Assembly (NCBI GenBank): GCA_026724425.1
Contig: JAIUCV010000009.1
Coordinates: forward strand, 22,139,050-22,203,049
DNA from: Erythrophleum ivorense
Lineage: Eukaryota > Streptophyta > Magnoliopsida > Fabales > Fabaceae
Length of the DNA: 64,000 nucleotides
Direction: 5' to 3'
Under the pieces are notes generated by a model. It did no database searches and was not told where the DNA came from. It was given only the letters and a program-made list of their open reading frames with translations. The translations under genes and the position numbers were made by a program. Of the stretch, positions 32,111-45,077 are shown one piece after another (within the stretch, counting starts at the first letter, position 1; every line of letters begins with the position of its first letter).

Positions 32111-32790
32111 TTAGGTCAAACATGTGAATAGTGAGTGAATGCCTTTCTTGCCTAAAAGCCAGTCATGGTGGTGCTCCATTTTGGTCATGACATGCAATAT
32201 TAGTGCAGTTTGTAAACATTTATTCCTTAGGTGTGATTTTCAAGGACTTCAAAAATTTTCATTAATTTTCTCTATACTTTCTAGTGTTCATTTAAGTTTA
32301 GAGGTCTTAAGGTAAAGATTTGGAAGGAAATAAAGCTTAAGAAGGTATTGATGCATTGCAGGACCATTGTTTCCCTTAATAGGAAAATTATGACTTAATC
32401 AAAATAATAATTATTATGATCATCATCATCATTCTCATCATGTCACAACGCTAATAAGTGCACTAATCACATAAGTAATAAAGTGGACAACAAGTCCAAG
32501 TATTGACCCTATAAGGATTGTCAAGCAACGATGAAGGAATTTCAATATTAGAGAATAAAAGAATAAGAAACTACTTAATTATAGCTAATTAAGTTACATG
32601 CTAGTATCTTATGTCACGCTAAGTACTAGAGTATAAAAGTGTGTTATGGACAAGTATAAAAGTGTAAAAGTAAAACAAAAGACTAAAAACTCCAAACTCT
32701 ATACTTTGACTTGAAAGGAAAAGAAAGTTAGACTAAAAATTTGACACTAATCTAAAAGGGCAGAGCTCATTATATTATATTTTATTATTA
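32111..32790. other. no gene seen
   Basis: AT-rich, with a run of ATC/ATT triplets near 32,420. Likely non-coding retroelement sequence, but no borders are visible. Confidence 0.4.
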
Positions 32791-33022
32791 TGGATAGCTT
32801 AATTTTTAATGTGATAGCAGTTGATCAAAGCATACCTATCATATTTTGGACGTAGCCTTCCCTAGAAAGTTGGAAGCAAGACACCTTGTGTTGGACTAAC
32901 TGCAAATGGATAGCTTAATTTTTAATGTGATAGCAGTTGATCAAAGCATACCTATCATATTTTGGATGTAGCCTTCCCTAGAAAGTTGGAAGCAAGACAC
33001 CTTGTGTTGGACTAACTGCAAA
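32791..33022 (+). repeat. 116-bp tandem duplication
   Basis: 32791-32906 and 32907-33022 are identical except for one C/T difference (GGACGTAGCC against GGATGTAGCC). This is a recent event in otherwise old sequence. Confidence 0.95.
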
Positions 33023-34779
33023 ACGCATCAAGCACATGAATTCCTATTCTACCAACAATTGACAAGGTAGGCCTACTGAGCTATCCTCTATCTAACTTCC
33101 ACCTAGGCAAGTTGAATACGAATTTCATTATATTTGCTTAACTATAAGACTCAATGAAGTTCAATGAATTCTACATTAATTATAAATTCTTAGACTCCTG
33201 CTAGGATGACTTTCATTTATAATTAACCTAACTAAACCAATTATAGATAATGGATGGTATGCGTATATTATTAATCATACATATGCATGGCTAACATGAC
33301 AGACCTAATATCATATGAACTCAATTGTAATATTATTATAGAGTTAATATTAACATCACTAATTAACAACTATTAATCAAACTAAATTAAAGAGCAGTAA
33401 TTCACTAACTAAATAATAATATCAACAAAAGCATTAAGAGCAAATGCATATTCCAAATAATAAATCATTATAGTAATCTGTACATCAATATCTAATATAC
33501 TAATCCTGAATTAAGATAAGAAAATAAAAAATAAATACAAAGAGAGAAGGGATAGATTGCTTAGGACAAATGTCATAAGCAACTAATCGCAAGAGACCAC
33601 AAATCTTCAACCTTGCATAGCTCCTATGGGCCCCTGGGCATTAGTGGTAGTACAAATCCTTAGTAATTCACTCCAGCACTTAACAACACTCTTCTAACTT
33701 CTTTCTCTCATTTTTCATGTCATAAATGGCATATTTATAGGTCCAAAAGAGAGAAAATGACAATGGCTTACATCAATATGCTTCTGCCATATATCACATC
33801 TGTGTAAGATGCACCTTTCGCAGCTATAAAAGTTCCTCAATGTCAAGGGTTTCCAAGGTTCCTCAAATTGTAGCCGTAGAAAATCCTTCTAATGTAGCTA
33901 TAATGACATACTAATTAGGGCTTTTCACTCTTGAATTGCAACTATGCAAAATCCTTCTAATGCGGCTGTGCAAGATCATCTTTTTAGGGTTTCAACCATT
34001 TTCACATAGTAGCCATGATGAATCCTCCTATTGCAGCTATGAACCTCCTATGGTTAACCCTTTAACTTCCAACCAACTTTTCCATGCATAAATAATTACA
34101 TCCACAATTATACGTAATTATTACAAATAAATAAGCATTTACACAAAATATAAAAATGAAGAAAAACATAAGAAAGTACTAGAAAAACTACTAAAAACTA
34201 TTGATAAATCCCTAGAATAAAGATGAAAATATAGGTATAATTAGGACTTATTTGGTATCTTCTTAGGTTTTATTTAGTAAAATTGTTTTGTATTTGTTTG
34301 TCTTTTGTTCTAAGGTGATCTCCTCCATCTCTCTACTGATTTTCTTTTGTACTTTATACTTTGTTGCTTAATTTTCTACTTATATGTTGATTTTTTAATT
34401 TAGTAATGATTTCCTGGAATGTTATGCTGATTATGGTGTAGTTACAATTGCTTGCTTAATACTTTTAATCTTCCAACTCTTGTATTTGATCTAATTATTG
34501 ATCTTAAACATCCAAATATGAGTTGACTAGTGAGATAACTAGGTTGATTACTTGATTAGGTTGATTACATGAAATTAATAAGTGTAAACACTGTGTGAAT
34601 CAGTCTATGCACCTTTAATTATTCTAATGATGTGTAACTACCATTTACTAAGTATTCCAAGAGTCACTTAGATAAAACCTTCCCTGTGGGATTGACCTTG
34701 AATACTCAAGTTTTATTACTTGGAATGATTGGTATACTTGCCATGGGTGAGCCTATTTAATTATTTAATTCAATTATTG
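33023..34779. other. no gene seen; degenerate short repeats
   Basis: 33,800-34,050 repeats the theme GTAGCTATG ... AATCCTTCTAATG several times in diverged form. The remainder is AT-rich. It may be the long untranslated region of a gypsy element whose gag follows at 34,780. Confidence 0.35.
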
Positions 34780-35480
34780 TTCATCCCTCTAACACATAAG
34801 CCATGCAGGCTCAATCCATACGAGTGGCTACAAGTCAAATCTTTTTATGAAGGCTTAACTAATAATAATCATTCAATGGTAAATTTTGTTGCAGGCAACA
34901 ATTCAATAAAGAATAGCTTATAAGCATGTTATGCAATCTTTAAAAAATGAGCTTAGAATATTGTAAAGATCTTTAAAAGTAAAGAACAATCAAGAAGAGT
35001 AATGGATGAAAGGCTTAGAAAACTAGTAGTGAGAATGCAAAGAATGAATGATAAGATGGAATAAATTCAATCTTTACACTCATCTAATTATTTTTTATCT
35101 TCAACTTTTGTTTGTGCTCAATGTAATAGAACTAATCATGGGAATCTTATTCTAGGAGTTATCAAAACCAGAGGTACAACAATTATGGAATTGGTGAAAC
35201 TTGAGGAATTCAAATGAATGAATAAGTCAATCAATCTTCACAATCTTTGAATCCACAGGAAAGGCAAAAGAGAATTGAAGAAAAGTTAAGCAAATATCTT
35301 TAATTGGTTGAGACAAGAATGAATGCTCATGAGAGATGTTTCATGAACTTAGTAATCCAACTAAAATGATTGGAGAAGGCATTGACTGGAAGAAATATGG
35401 AAGGCCGATCTAATGCAAGAGTAGCTTATCCAAATGAGATTATAAAGAATGTGTTACACCCTCCATCCAATTCCTAGTGA
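34780..35480 (+). pseudogene. gypsy gag remnant (Athila/Tat-like)
   Basis: LNPYEWLQVKSFYEGLTNNN, then MVNFVAGNNSIKNS, resembles the FYNGL...DAAAGG stretch of Athila/Tat gag proteins. CAQCNRTNHG at about 35,115 resembles the knuckle, and MNAHERMFHELSNPTKM-like and VAYPNEIIKNV pieces follow. Many stops. No pol is found beyond it. Confidence 0.5.
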
Positions 35481-35868
35481 ATAGAGATAGTCTAGCTCTA
35501 GATTATAAACATGAGCAATGATCAGGACTTCTTTTTTGTTTCATTTTTATCATTAGATTTTTTCTATAATTGTTTTGAATTTTTTTGGTGATGATTGTTA
35601 ACAAGATAATGCATGCTAATATCTAGGAAATTAATCATCGCCTTTATTGCTTTTTTGAATTGTTTAATTCATTAAAAAAATTAAACTCATAAATTTAGGA
35701 GTAAGATGTAGTATAGCTAAAGTCTGCATGACTGATGTGTAGATGATTAATCAACTATATTCAAAATATTTTGTTAAAGTTATTCTGCTGAATTGATCTG
35801 AATACATGTCAAGAAATTAATATACTGATGTGTTAATAAATTTCCACATACTAATGTGTGTATAATAA

Positions 35869-36740
35869 TGTAACACCTAGCTTTATTTTCATATTTAAAT
35901 ACTAACTAAAATAATTAATTAACAATATTCACTTGTGAAAGTTATTAAATAATAATATATATTAAATAGTCTAACTAAATAATCAATACTTCATTAAATG
36001 ATCAACCACCTAATTGAATCATCATGATCAACATCCTAACTCTCATCCATTACAATAAAATATCCATTCATTAAATACTAAATAAGAGAATAAAATAAAT
36101 CCATATATTTAATCTGAATAAAAATAATCTTGCTGTGAAATAACTAAAATATTCGAAATAAAATATTGCATAACATAAATCTCTAAGTACAACTTGAAAT
36201 AATATAATCTTACTTCGTCAACTCTAATATAAAATAGCTCAACTAAGATACTCTTACCTCCCTTTATCATACTTCATCTTTCTACAAGCAAATACCAATT
36301 TAAAAAAGCATAGATGAGATAAAATTCTTAATAGCTAGTAGAGTTCTATAACATGCATTCCTAGCCATAAACATAAAGCTTTTCACAATAATTTACTTGC
36401 CATAAAACACATGCATTTTTCATAACTTTTGCTATGTGAACCATCAAGATTTCACAACAATTCATATATACCCATTTTATAAAAACAAAGTATTTCCAAC
36501 CTTGATGTTAAAAACCATATGTTCAATCATATCATACAGTATCCTATGATACCCTTGCATTATCCCATCCAATACCAGAATAAGCAAGCATATAGAATTA
36601 TGTTTATGGAACTAGCTACCTTGCAAAGATGTGAACACAAGCTTAAGCCATAATGTTGCTCTTATGTTCCTACAACATTTTTGTTCCTGCAATGTTCATA
36701 AATGTTATGTTCATGGCAATTGAATGGTTTGCTCATGGCT
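35869..36740 (-). repeat. truncated gypsy LTR (TGTAACACC family)
   Basis: Begins TGTAACACCTAGC and aligns by eye with 58,247-59,480, for example AGATGAGATAAAATTC and AATAGCTAGTAGAGTT here against AGATAAGATAAAATTT and AATAGCTAGTAAAGTT there. The right end is lost. Confidence 0.6.
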
Positions 36741-37976
36741 ACTCATAGTAACAACGGTTTCATCTGTTTCTTCTTCTTGCGTTTTGATGGGGATGTTAGG
36801 ATTTTAGGTCCACATATAGAAGAGATGTTGGGTTTCTAGGTCCAGAGTTGTAAGACTCACTCCCCATCTGGAGTGGCTTTGGAATTCAAAAGATTACCAA
36901 CGGTCATATACAAAAGTATTTATGACAATGGTAGGAGGTAAGTATTGCTTCCATTTTAGCACTCATACATTTTTGTTGCCTTTACCTTGTTTGAAAGTGT
37001 ATCAATTTACAATTTTGAATACATCTTTTTCCCTAATTTTCTCATGAAAAGTTAAATCTATTTTTTGCATGTTTGGATAAAAATGAATTTATAAATCTAT
37101 AGAAAATTGTCTTCTTTTGTAGATTTTAATCGTGTGATTGTATTCAAAGAAGAAATGTTTGCCTTGCTTTCCTCTATGATTAAGGATGTTTCCTGTCATG
37201 GATTGTAAGAAGTTATTTAGAAAAAATGTTTAAAATGAATCAAGTGATAATTTATGAGGATAGTATTAAGTAAAGCTGAATGAATATACCTGCAAGCATC
37301 ATGTACTTGAACCTCCCTTTGACATTAAGAAGCTATTTGATGATGCTTTGTCTTGCTTACATCTTTAAGTGTTGGTTGTCATTTGGTTACTAATATGATG
37401 TTGTTGTTACACAAAGATTATAGAAGAAATGTATATATTGCTGACCTTTATAATTGGAGAACTGAATTGGGTTATGACGTTTTCTTTGCCTATCATGTTT
37501 AAAGTAGTATAGCTTGCATTTTTCTATTGGAGGTTATAATTACTAATTTTGATCTTTAACAGAAAGGTTTGTTCTAATAATTTATTAAGTTCTCCAAGAA
37601 AAGAGTATGGTCTATCATCCAGTTATATTGAAGATGATGTTAAGATTGTTTAGAATCAAGAAACCCATAAATAATGATTGAAAGTCATAGAATATAGGAT
37701 CAAAATACAAATATTTAGCATGCAAATGAGATCAATTTAAACATCATTACTATTGATAAGAAATTTTAATGTCAAATAATAGAAATGCATGGAAATATTG
37801 TAAGAGATGCACAACATGGTTTAAGTTAATGTGGCATTAATAGTTATGACAAATGTTCAGAAATTGATGCCAAGTGAAGATTAAAGAGTTAGACAATAAT
37901 TTAGGATTTAATCAATGCAAGCTAAAAGACTATCTTTGAAGTTGGAATAACAAATAACGATTTCTTTGTCAAAGTA
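36741..37976. other. no gene seen
   Basis: AT-rich. The Helitron 3' end should lie here (minus strand, CTRR after a hairpin). CACTCC/GGAGTG at about 36,855-36,875 is a small hairpin, but I could not confirm it as the terminus. Confidence 0.35.
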
Positions 37977-39927
37977 TCACATTTTTTTAAGCTGAGCACG
38001 TAATACCTGTATAAGCCTTTTTTTTTTTACTTCCTCAACGGATATACCAATAAAAATTGCTGTCAAATCATCAAATACATAGATTGATGTTGTTCCTATA
38101 TTATCAGAAATTGCCAAATGAATCTTGTATCTCTCGTTTTTTGAAGTTATATATATTAGGATATTTGCAACTTTAAAGATATCTATGAGGTTAGCACAGG
38201 TATTTGAATGCATAAAAATAAGACCAAATCCCATATGCAACGTAAGAGTAATAAAAAAAAAATGTGCCAAAGAAGTGTCTTACCTATCAAGTGTTGCTAT
38301 TTGAGGTCCTTGACACTTGTTGTATATAGGCTAAACATTCTCTAGCCTTAGCTTGATCTTATGGTTGTTGCATGATTCATATACCCAATCGAAGTTTGTT
38401 TGGAGTTTTTGAGTTCTTGCAAGTATTGTGGCAACTCCAACCTTTAAATTTTAATTCATAAAAGTGGTTAGCAAACCAACAAGATTTAACTCAAGAAAGA
38501 GTAAATAATAATCATTTAAGGAAGGAGAAAATTTACATGACTAATCTATAACAATTCAGCTATTGTTATAATTTTTGCTGTGGTTGAGAATTCTTTTTAG
38601 GAGTTTTGGGAGGATTAACATGAGAGTTGACTGAAAGGCTGAAGATGGAGCCAATCTGTGTTGAGCATTAAAGTTTGTTTCATATTTGAGGACAATTATC
38701 AAATATATTAGTAATGATAAAGAGAAATATCAAAGCAAAGATAATATAATTTACTTGTTAATTAGTTGTTTAACTTCTAGGATGCCTGGATTACAGAGGA
38801 TCTTTGTAGTATTCTAGGAGTTTTCAAGTTGAACTTATCCTACTGCAATCATGAAAAACAAAAAATTAATGCACATATATATTTTGTTAATACAATAAAG
38901 GGATATGTTAAGGTATTGATGGAGACAATTATTTGCTTTAATCCTTACTAGTTGGAGAACAATAATAATTCTAGCATATGTCTCCTGCTTTATAAGTTGT
39001 GTAAGCTCTAATACACAATTATCAAAAAAATATGTATTCAATTGCATTGCCACTATCATTTGAATAGCAACATAAAAAATAGGTAATTAATATTAAGTTA
39101 TGTAACTTAGTTGATGCTAGTAAATATGTAGATATTGTGAACATGCCTTTCATCCTTAAGGATGAATTGTAGTAATTTGTCTATACCATCACCTTTGGGG
39201 AAATCTTGTATGTTTCCCATGGAAGTAAGTACTCTTATTACATTTGATGTTATAACAAACTATTTAGTATAAACTCATAAATAGAATATGATCTTACAAA
39301 GTTTAATTGTAATAATAAAAGCAAAATAAAGAAAATATATCAACTACCTATTAGATAGTTCATAGGAGCTTTTCTGTCTAAGATGTTGAAAGGAACAAAG
39401 TCAAAGTGGTTCAGTGGGATTTCAACATCACAAGGTTCAATAAATGTGCAATTGTTAAAAGTGATACAAAAGTGGTCAACAATTCCTTTATATTGACTTG
39501 TGTTATTATCAACAACAAAGTTCTCAACATGATAGCAATTTCCTTTGATGATGATGGATACAAATTTTTTAATTAGATGTTTCATGAAAACAGTTACTTG
39601 TATTTTATCTAGCTAGAGATGAAAAAGTAAACATGTGATCAATAGATAATTAGAAGACAACAACAACACAAAAGAATAAAATTTTATGGTGTTGTATTTA
39701 TGCAGACATAATACTTTCTCATTTAGTAATACCATGTTTAAGCTCAATATCTTGCTTGATGCCTGGGGTTTGCGATGAATCCAAAGGTGGATTACTCGAA
39801 CTACTATTCTAGATGTTTCTTTGTTTAGATGTAGATCTCTGATAAATTCATGAGTGTCCTTCCATTGTAGGTAGACTTGAGACCTGAAATAATATTGCTG
39901 ATGTGAAATATTAGTGCTTAGAATCAT
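37977..39927 (-). pseudogene. Helitron RPA70-like single-strand DNA-binding protein
   Basis: Four blocks in RPA order. Block 1 (39613-39927): EFIRDLHLNKETSRIVVRVI, the first OB-fold start. Block 2 (39340-39585): KKFVSIIIKGNCYHVENFVV, then HFDFVPFNILDRKAP, of the DUF223 type. Block 3 (38835-39059): a less clear VLQLVRIKANN segment. Block 4 (37977-38270): RYKIHLAISDNIGTTSIYVF, the RPA C-terminal OB fold. Introns probably separate the blocks, as in intact plant copies. RPA-like proteins bind single-stranded DNA during rolling-circle transposition. Frame damage is likely at the joints. Confidence 0.7.
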
Positions 39928-41086
39928 TCAAAAATATTGAAAGAGACTTAATAAGGAAATCATTATAAGTGATGGCATTAATAAAGAGTATTTTGAATAT
40001 TAAGACTACATTGCCTTGGAAGAAAGGATCAGTTAAATTCAAAAATTGGAATTAACCTAATCAATATAAATATTGATGAACTATTTATGTATTACTAGTA
40101 TTCTATTGTTAATACTGATGAATGATTTTAGAGTTAGCTCATGTAATGTAATGTACAAGATATATAAAGGATTTTTCCAATATAAATTCCTAATTCCTTA
40201 CATAGCATGATGGCATCTATCATAATTTAACAATAGTTGATTTTCAACACAAAAGCTATTTTACTAAAAAATTAACTAGAAAAAATAAGTGCACAAAGGG
40301 GAAAAAAAGGAAGACAGATAAAGAATGAGATCTATTCCTAGTTGTTACATTGTGATACAGAATAATGGACTAAACACAAGGAACAAATGGAGAGTATGTA
40401 GTAACAATTACTGAGTTCAACAAACACAAAGAGGAAAGGAAGACTTATAAGAAAAAAGTATCTTGTGGGTGTAAATGGTTGAACCAAATAATAATAAAAA
40501 AGCTAAGATTACGTCTAAGAACAAAACTTTATAATCAAGTCCTACAAGTATACAAGAGATATTGCATTGTACAATACATAAAATCTATAATGCTAATACC
40601 AAAAAGCAAGAGTTTAAGAATGAGATATAGAATGGAATAAATGGAAAGAGTAATAACATTGTGGGCAGTATGCAGCACAAAAGGAATACTAAGAACTAGA
40701 GTTAGGTGTAACATAAGGTAACAATGATGTAGTTTTTTAGTGTTATGAAAAGATAAAAGATGATGATCAATAGTTAAGCAGTTAAAATTATTGCCTTTCA
40801 AATAGTAAGAACTATAGCGTAATGTAGTAAAACTACAAAAGTGAAGGTTGGGTGTAGAGAAAATAACAACTTCTGATGTCGATCACAATATAAGTTTGTA
40901 GCTGGATTAAAAAATGAGTAAGTTATTTCTTAAATTTAAAAGTGAGACTCCAACAATGAAATGAACCTTAAAAAAATGTAACATAATATGGGAACAATGT
41001 TAATAAAATATTAATATTCATTAGAAATTAGAAAATTAGCAATTAGTAATTACAGATTAATAATTAAAAACCCATTAATAATTAAT

Positions 41087-41135
41087 AAGTAATAATTAAT
41101 TATTAATATTAATGATTAATAATTAATTATTACTT
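41087..41135. repeat. perfect 21-bp inverted repeat, AT-only
   Basis: Arm 1 is 41087-41107, a 7-nt spacer follows, and arm 2 is 41115-41135. The arms are perfect complements, and the pairing extends imperfectly outward. Confidence 0.9.
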
Positions 41136-41307
41136 ATTACTTATTAAAAACTAATGGATAATTATAAGAAATAAGTACTTAGGTATGGCCTTACTAACTA
41201 CTTCCAGTGCTACTTTATCAATTAGTCTTGAAATTGTAATATATTAGACTTTGACAAGATATGTCTATATATATATATATATATATGTATATTTAAGAGT
41301 ACAATAT

Positions 41308-41354
41308 ATGTAACTTGCACTACTAAAAGGATATTTTAGTAGTGTAAGTTACAT
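41308..41354. repeat. 21-bp hairpin with 5-nt loop
   Basis: Arms 41308-41328 and 41334-41354 (loop GGATA) pair with one mismatch and contain TGCACTACTAAAA / TTTTAGTAGTGTA. Confidence 0.9.
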
Positions 41355-42139
41355 TGTAATTATTATTGTTGTTGTTGTTAGTCCAATCAGAATACATATT
41401 TGAAAATTAAAAAAAGAAAGAATTAAGAATATTTTTTGAAGTAGATAGCAAATAGGTTTGGGATGGTAGATATTAACATGGGCTTCCTAGAAATTACCAT
41501 GTAACAACAATGAAATGGGCTAGCATAATTTGTATACGAGACTGTTGTATAATGGGGTAAAGGAAAAAAAATGGATACAAAGTTGCAAGTCCTCTTATAA
41601 AGAAAGAATCCATCTAGTAATTCAAAAACGTTGCACTTTCAGGTCAGAGAATCAATTGTTGCACAGGGATAGGTAAAAGACCATAATGTTGTTGTTATTC
41701 AAGTAGAGGAAAGAATATAGAATATAACCTATAACATATAAATAAAATATAAAATATAAAAGTTATGTTAACTGGTGGCTTTGAAAGCTAATCTGCAAAT
41801 GTGCTTGGCTAAGATTGGTTAGAGATATCTGTGCAATAAAACTCGACCAAATTACAGGGTCTGTTAAGTATATCATATACTTTTAGATAACATATTTGAT
41901 GACTTCAATAGTGATGTTAACAGATTGAAGGAGAGACTTACAAGAAGGGAAATCATATTGAAAGAAGGAGTGAAATCTATCACACAGTAGTGAAATTTGT
42001 CCCGTTGCAATGAAATTTGCCTATCACAAAGTAAAATAATACCATATCAGTTGTAAAGTAGACATGTTTACACGAATATTTTCTAGCAAAGTAAAACATA
42101 TGTTTGAAGGAACGTTAGAAGGATTGAAGGACAGACCTA

Positions 42140-43819
42140 CAAGAAGGGAAATCATAAATTATAAAAAACTTCTTTGTAGACAACATTTTTTGTTTTACTC
42201 AATAGAGTGTTATCAAAATCATGAATAAGTATCTTTAGATCATATATACTTTTTACCCTTGATACATAAGGTTATTCATGTGTAAAAACTGATATAGAAA
42301 GATATGCCCAGCTATTGCAAGCGATTGTCTCTAACTTTTGTTGATTGTCATGGCGAAAGAGACAATCAAAGGAAATTGCCTTCCCTGTAGTTTGAAAGGC
42401 CACTTATTATCAGTTGAGCACAAGTTCATCCTAGCAACATAAACTTTCTACCCTATATTAATTCCATTGATGATTTTGGCTTCAATAACATCTTTCCCCA
42501 AATGAGTAATAATTAGTCATATGCCATTACATAAACCAAGTGATTGGTCAATATTCTTAATAAGCATAATATAAACTCCAACCTTTAATATTAATCTGTG
42601 TGATGGTAGTCTTAAACAACTAATTGTATTAAAGAACTTGGGAGGTATAGTTGCTCAAGTGAATCTTGTCTATCATCACCCTTCCAAATACTATTAGCAC
42701 CAAGATATTCAGTAACCTCCCCAAGAATTAATGACAAGTAAAAGTTATTGACATTCTCAACAATTTCAATTGTCAAAACAAGAATTGCACGTTCTTGAAG
42801 ATAGGATGGACTTGAGTAATTATTAGCAAATGAAGGATAAGTTGAAGAGACAATTGCAACTATAGGACACTAGAAATTTGCAATAAGCAGATTAGCAAAA
42901 TGTCAATGTCCAATTCCTTGTCATTTGTTTCTTCTACCTTTTCATCTCCTACTTTTAAAATTCATTTAAAAAACTGTTTAATGCCTATTTTTCATGTTGA
43001 GATCTCCTAAATTTCAATTGCAAATTTTCAAACAAATTGAGGACATGACAATAATCTCATAAGTATGAGGAGTTGATAGCTGCATAAACAATATCAACTT
43101 TAGTACCTTTAGGAATGACAAGTAGGATTTGATGAAAGTCCCACCCCCATCACAAAAGATATTCCTCTGAATGGCAATGTATGACTATTAGCATTTTCAA
43201 GGCGAAGTACATCTATAAGTGTGTGATCCAAGGCTTTAAAGCAATATTTATTGACTATTGGTGCTTCATTCCATATAATCAATTTTGTTCTCCTAAACAA
43301 ATGAGTTAAATTAGAGTCTTACTTGATATTGCAAGTAAGTCCTCTGTAATTGTAATAAATATAGCAAACCTAGAGTGAGCTATTCTACCTCTAAACAGTA
43401 AAATTGTAGCAATTCCACTTGATGCTATTGTAAGAACTATCTATCCATTTGACCTCACTTTGGCACATAATGCATTCCATAAAATAAGACTTTCCAATAC
43501 TGCCATAATTGGATACAAAGAATATTTTGGAAGTCTAAGATGTTATGCAATTCATAATTTTGTGAAAAATGGACAATTACTTAATAATCATTGTACTAAT
43601 CAATCTTTTGTATTTAGCTTTCAATGACTTTGTATCATAATTAGGTTGCCCAAGCACAAGACTATTACCAAAATCAGTCTCAGGAGAGATATTTACAAGA
43701 GGCATTGATAGGTTGTCTTGTAGTTTTTTGCCATTCTTTCTCAACAGCTTATCAATCTCAAGCAATGTTGTATTTTTCTTATCGTTGTTGTTAATTGTAA
43801 CTCCTAATAAGAAGAACAT
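42140..43819 (-). pseudogene. Helitron Pif1-type helicase domain
   Basis: Blocks in order on the minus strand. 43577-43819: LEIDKLLRKNGKKLQDNLSM. About 43,480-43,510: a Walker A-like NYGSIGKS. 43109-43300: RRTKLIIWNEAPIVNKYCF, the Walker B/DEAP region with Asp changed to Asn (WNEAP). About 42,300-42,560: GLCNGTRLIVTQLGERVIEA-like, then KWPFKLQGRQFPLIVSFAMT and INKS of the C-terminal helicase core. About 42,160-42,230: LKILIHDFDN and NVVYKEVF. Several frame changes and stops. Confidence 0.82.
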
Positions 43820-45077
43820 AACATTGTCAAAATCTTAAACATTGAAACATTAAAAAAAGATATAGTACTACTTTATATCATCATAATGATAGAAGTGAGA
43901 TAAGCATGAACAATGTTGCACTGACTATTTTTACAGTAGTTTAAAACTTTGTTAAGATGTAAGTATTCATTATTTTCGACATTCCTTCTTAAAATGGTAG
44001 TGCATAATGTAGACATCTAGATAGCTAAGGTTATAGATCTATACACAAAACTATAGATTATAGTGTATAAAATGGTAAACTTAGTTATCTAGTTGTTTGG
44101 TCCATTTAATGTATTGATGGATCTTCTTCTTTCATTACAAGCTGTAGCATCAATTTGCAATATAGATAGCAAAATCTTAGTTTGATATGACTCAACAATT
44201 GTAATACATAATGGATAAGCAAAGTAAATATGATGCAGGCACAAGTAAAAGAAAGAAGTTCAAACTATTTACGTGTATTGCCTTTAAAGCTTACTAGAAA
44301 TATGTAGTTTAGGTGGTTATCTTAAATTAGGGGAAGATTGTAGGAACTCAATAAGCATCAAGTTTAAATAAAAGAAAGGTTTAGTGTATCCTAATAATAC
44401 TTAAACAATATGTAAGTTTGTTAACAGGTTTGATGTACTAGAGAAGATAAAGGAATGAAGTTATTTATAATTTGAAACACAAGCTCAAAAATTTGGTCAC
44501 ATTGATGACAAGTGATAAGGGTTAGAAATGTGGAATCTCGTATCTCTATTTCTTGGAGTGCTTACGAACTTGAATGTATTACAAAATGCTTTCTTTGGGT
44601 AGTATAATATGCAAATTGATAGTACATCTAACATTGGTTCTTGTAACATAAGTGAGATAATATTGTAATATAAATTGTAGATTTATAGATTCATAAAGCT
44701 CAAAAATTGTAATACATAATATAATAGCAAAGTAAATACCATGGGAATACAAAACATAAGAAAGCAAGTTGATATTACTTACCTCTAGTGTCTTTAGATC
44801 TGACTAAAGGTAGGTAGTTGGGTGGCTAAGCTTAAATTATAGTAAGATTTAAGGAACACAAATAAGCATTGAATGTAGATTGGATAAAGGATAAACTAGG
44901 ATAATAAAATGGGGCTTTATTCAAGGAATAGATTTGTTCTTCAATTTCAAATGGAAGGTCTATAAGTTATGTAAGTTTTTGATAGATAGTTGGAACTAGA
45001 AATGTGGAATGTTGTCTTGCTAGTTCTTGGAATGCCTAGGTGCAAAGCTTACCAAGTTACAAAGTAGCAAGTACAAC
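43820..45077. other. gap between Helitron Rep and helicase blocks
   Basis: No recognisable part of the protein; probably inserted or intronic sequence. Two stretches (about 44,150-44,300 and 44,640-44,800) share phrases such as AATTGTAATACATAAT and AGCAAAGTAAATA, suggesting an old local duplication. Confidence 0.45.

Larger units (their letters stand above)
39928..42139. other. Helitron spacer with two large inverted repeats
   Basis: Between the RPA-like gene and the helicase C-terminus. Contains a (TA)n tract at about 41,267-41,287 and the inverted repeats at 41,087-41,135 and 41,308-41,354. No coding recognised. Confidence 0.5.

Noticed and set aside
32791..33022. CRISPR-like array
   Set aside because: Only two directly abutting copies without spacers in a plant genome; a simple tandem duplication.
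36770..36900. Helitron 3' terminus with the CACTCC/GGAGTG hairpin
   Set aside because: The hairpin is short, and no CTRR end at the right distance on the minus strand was found.
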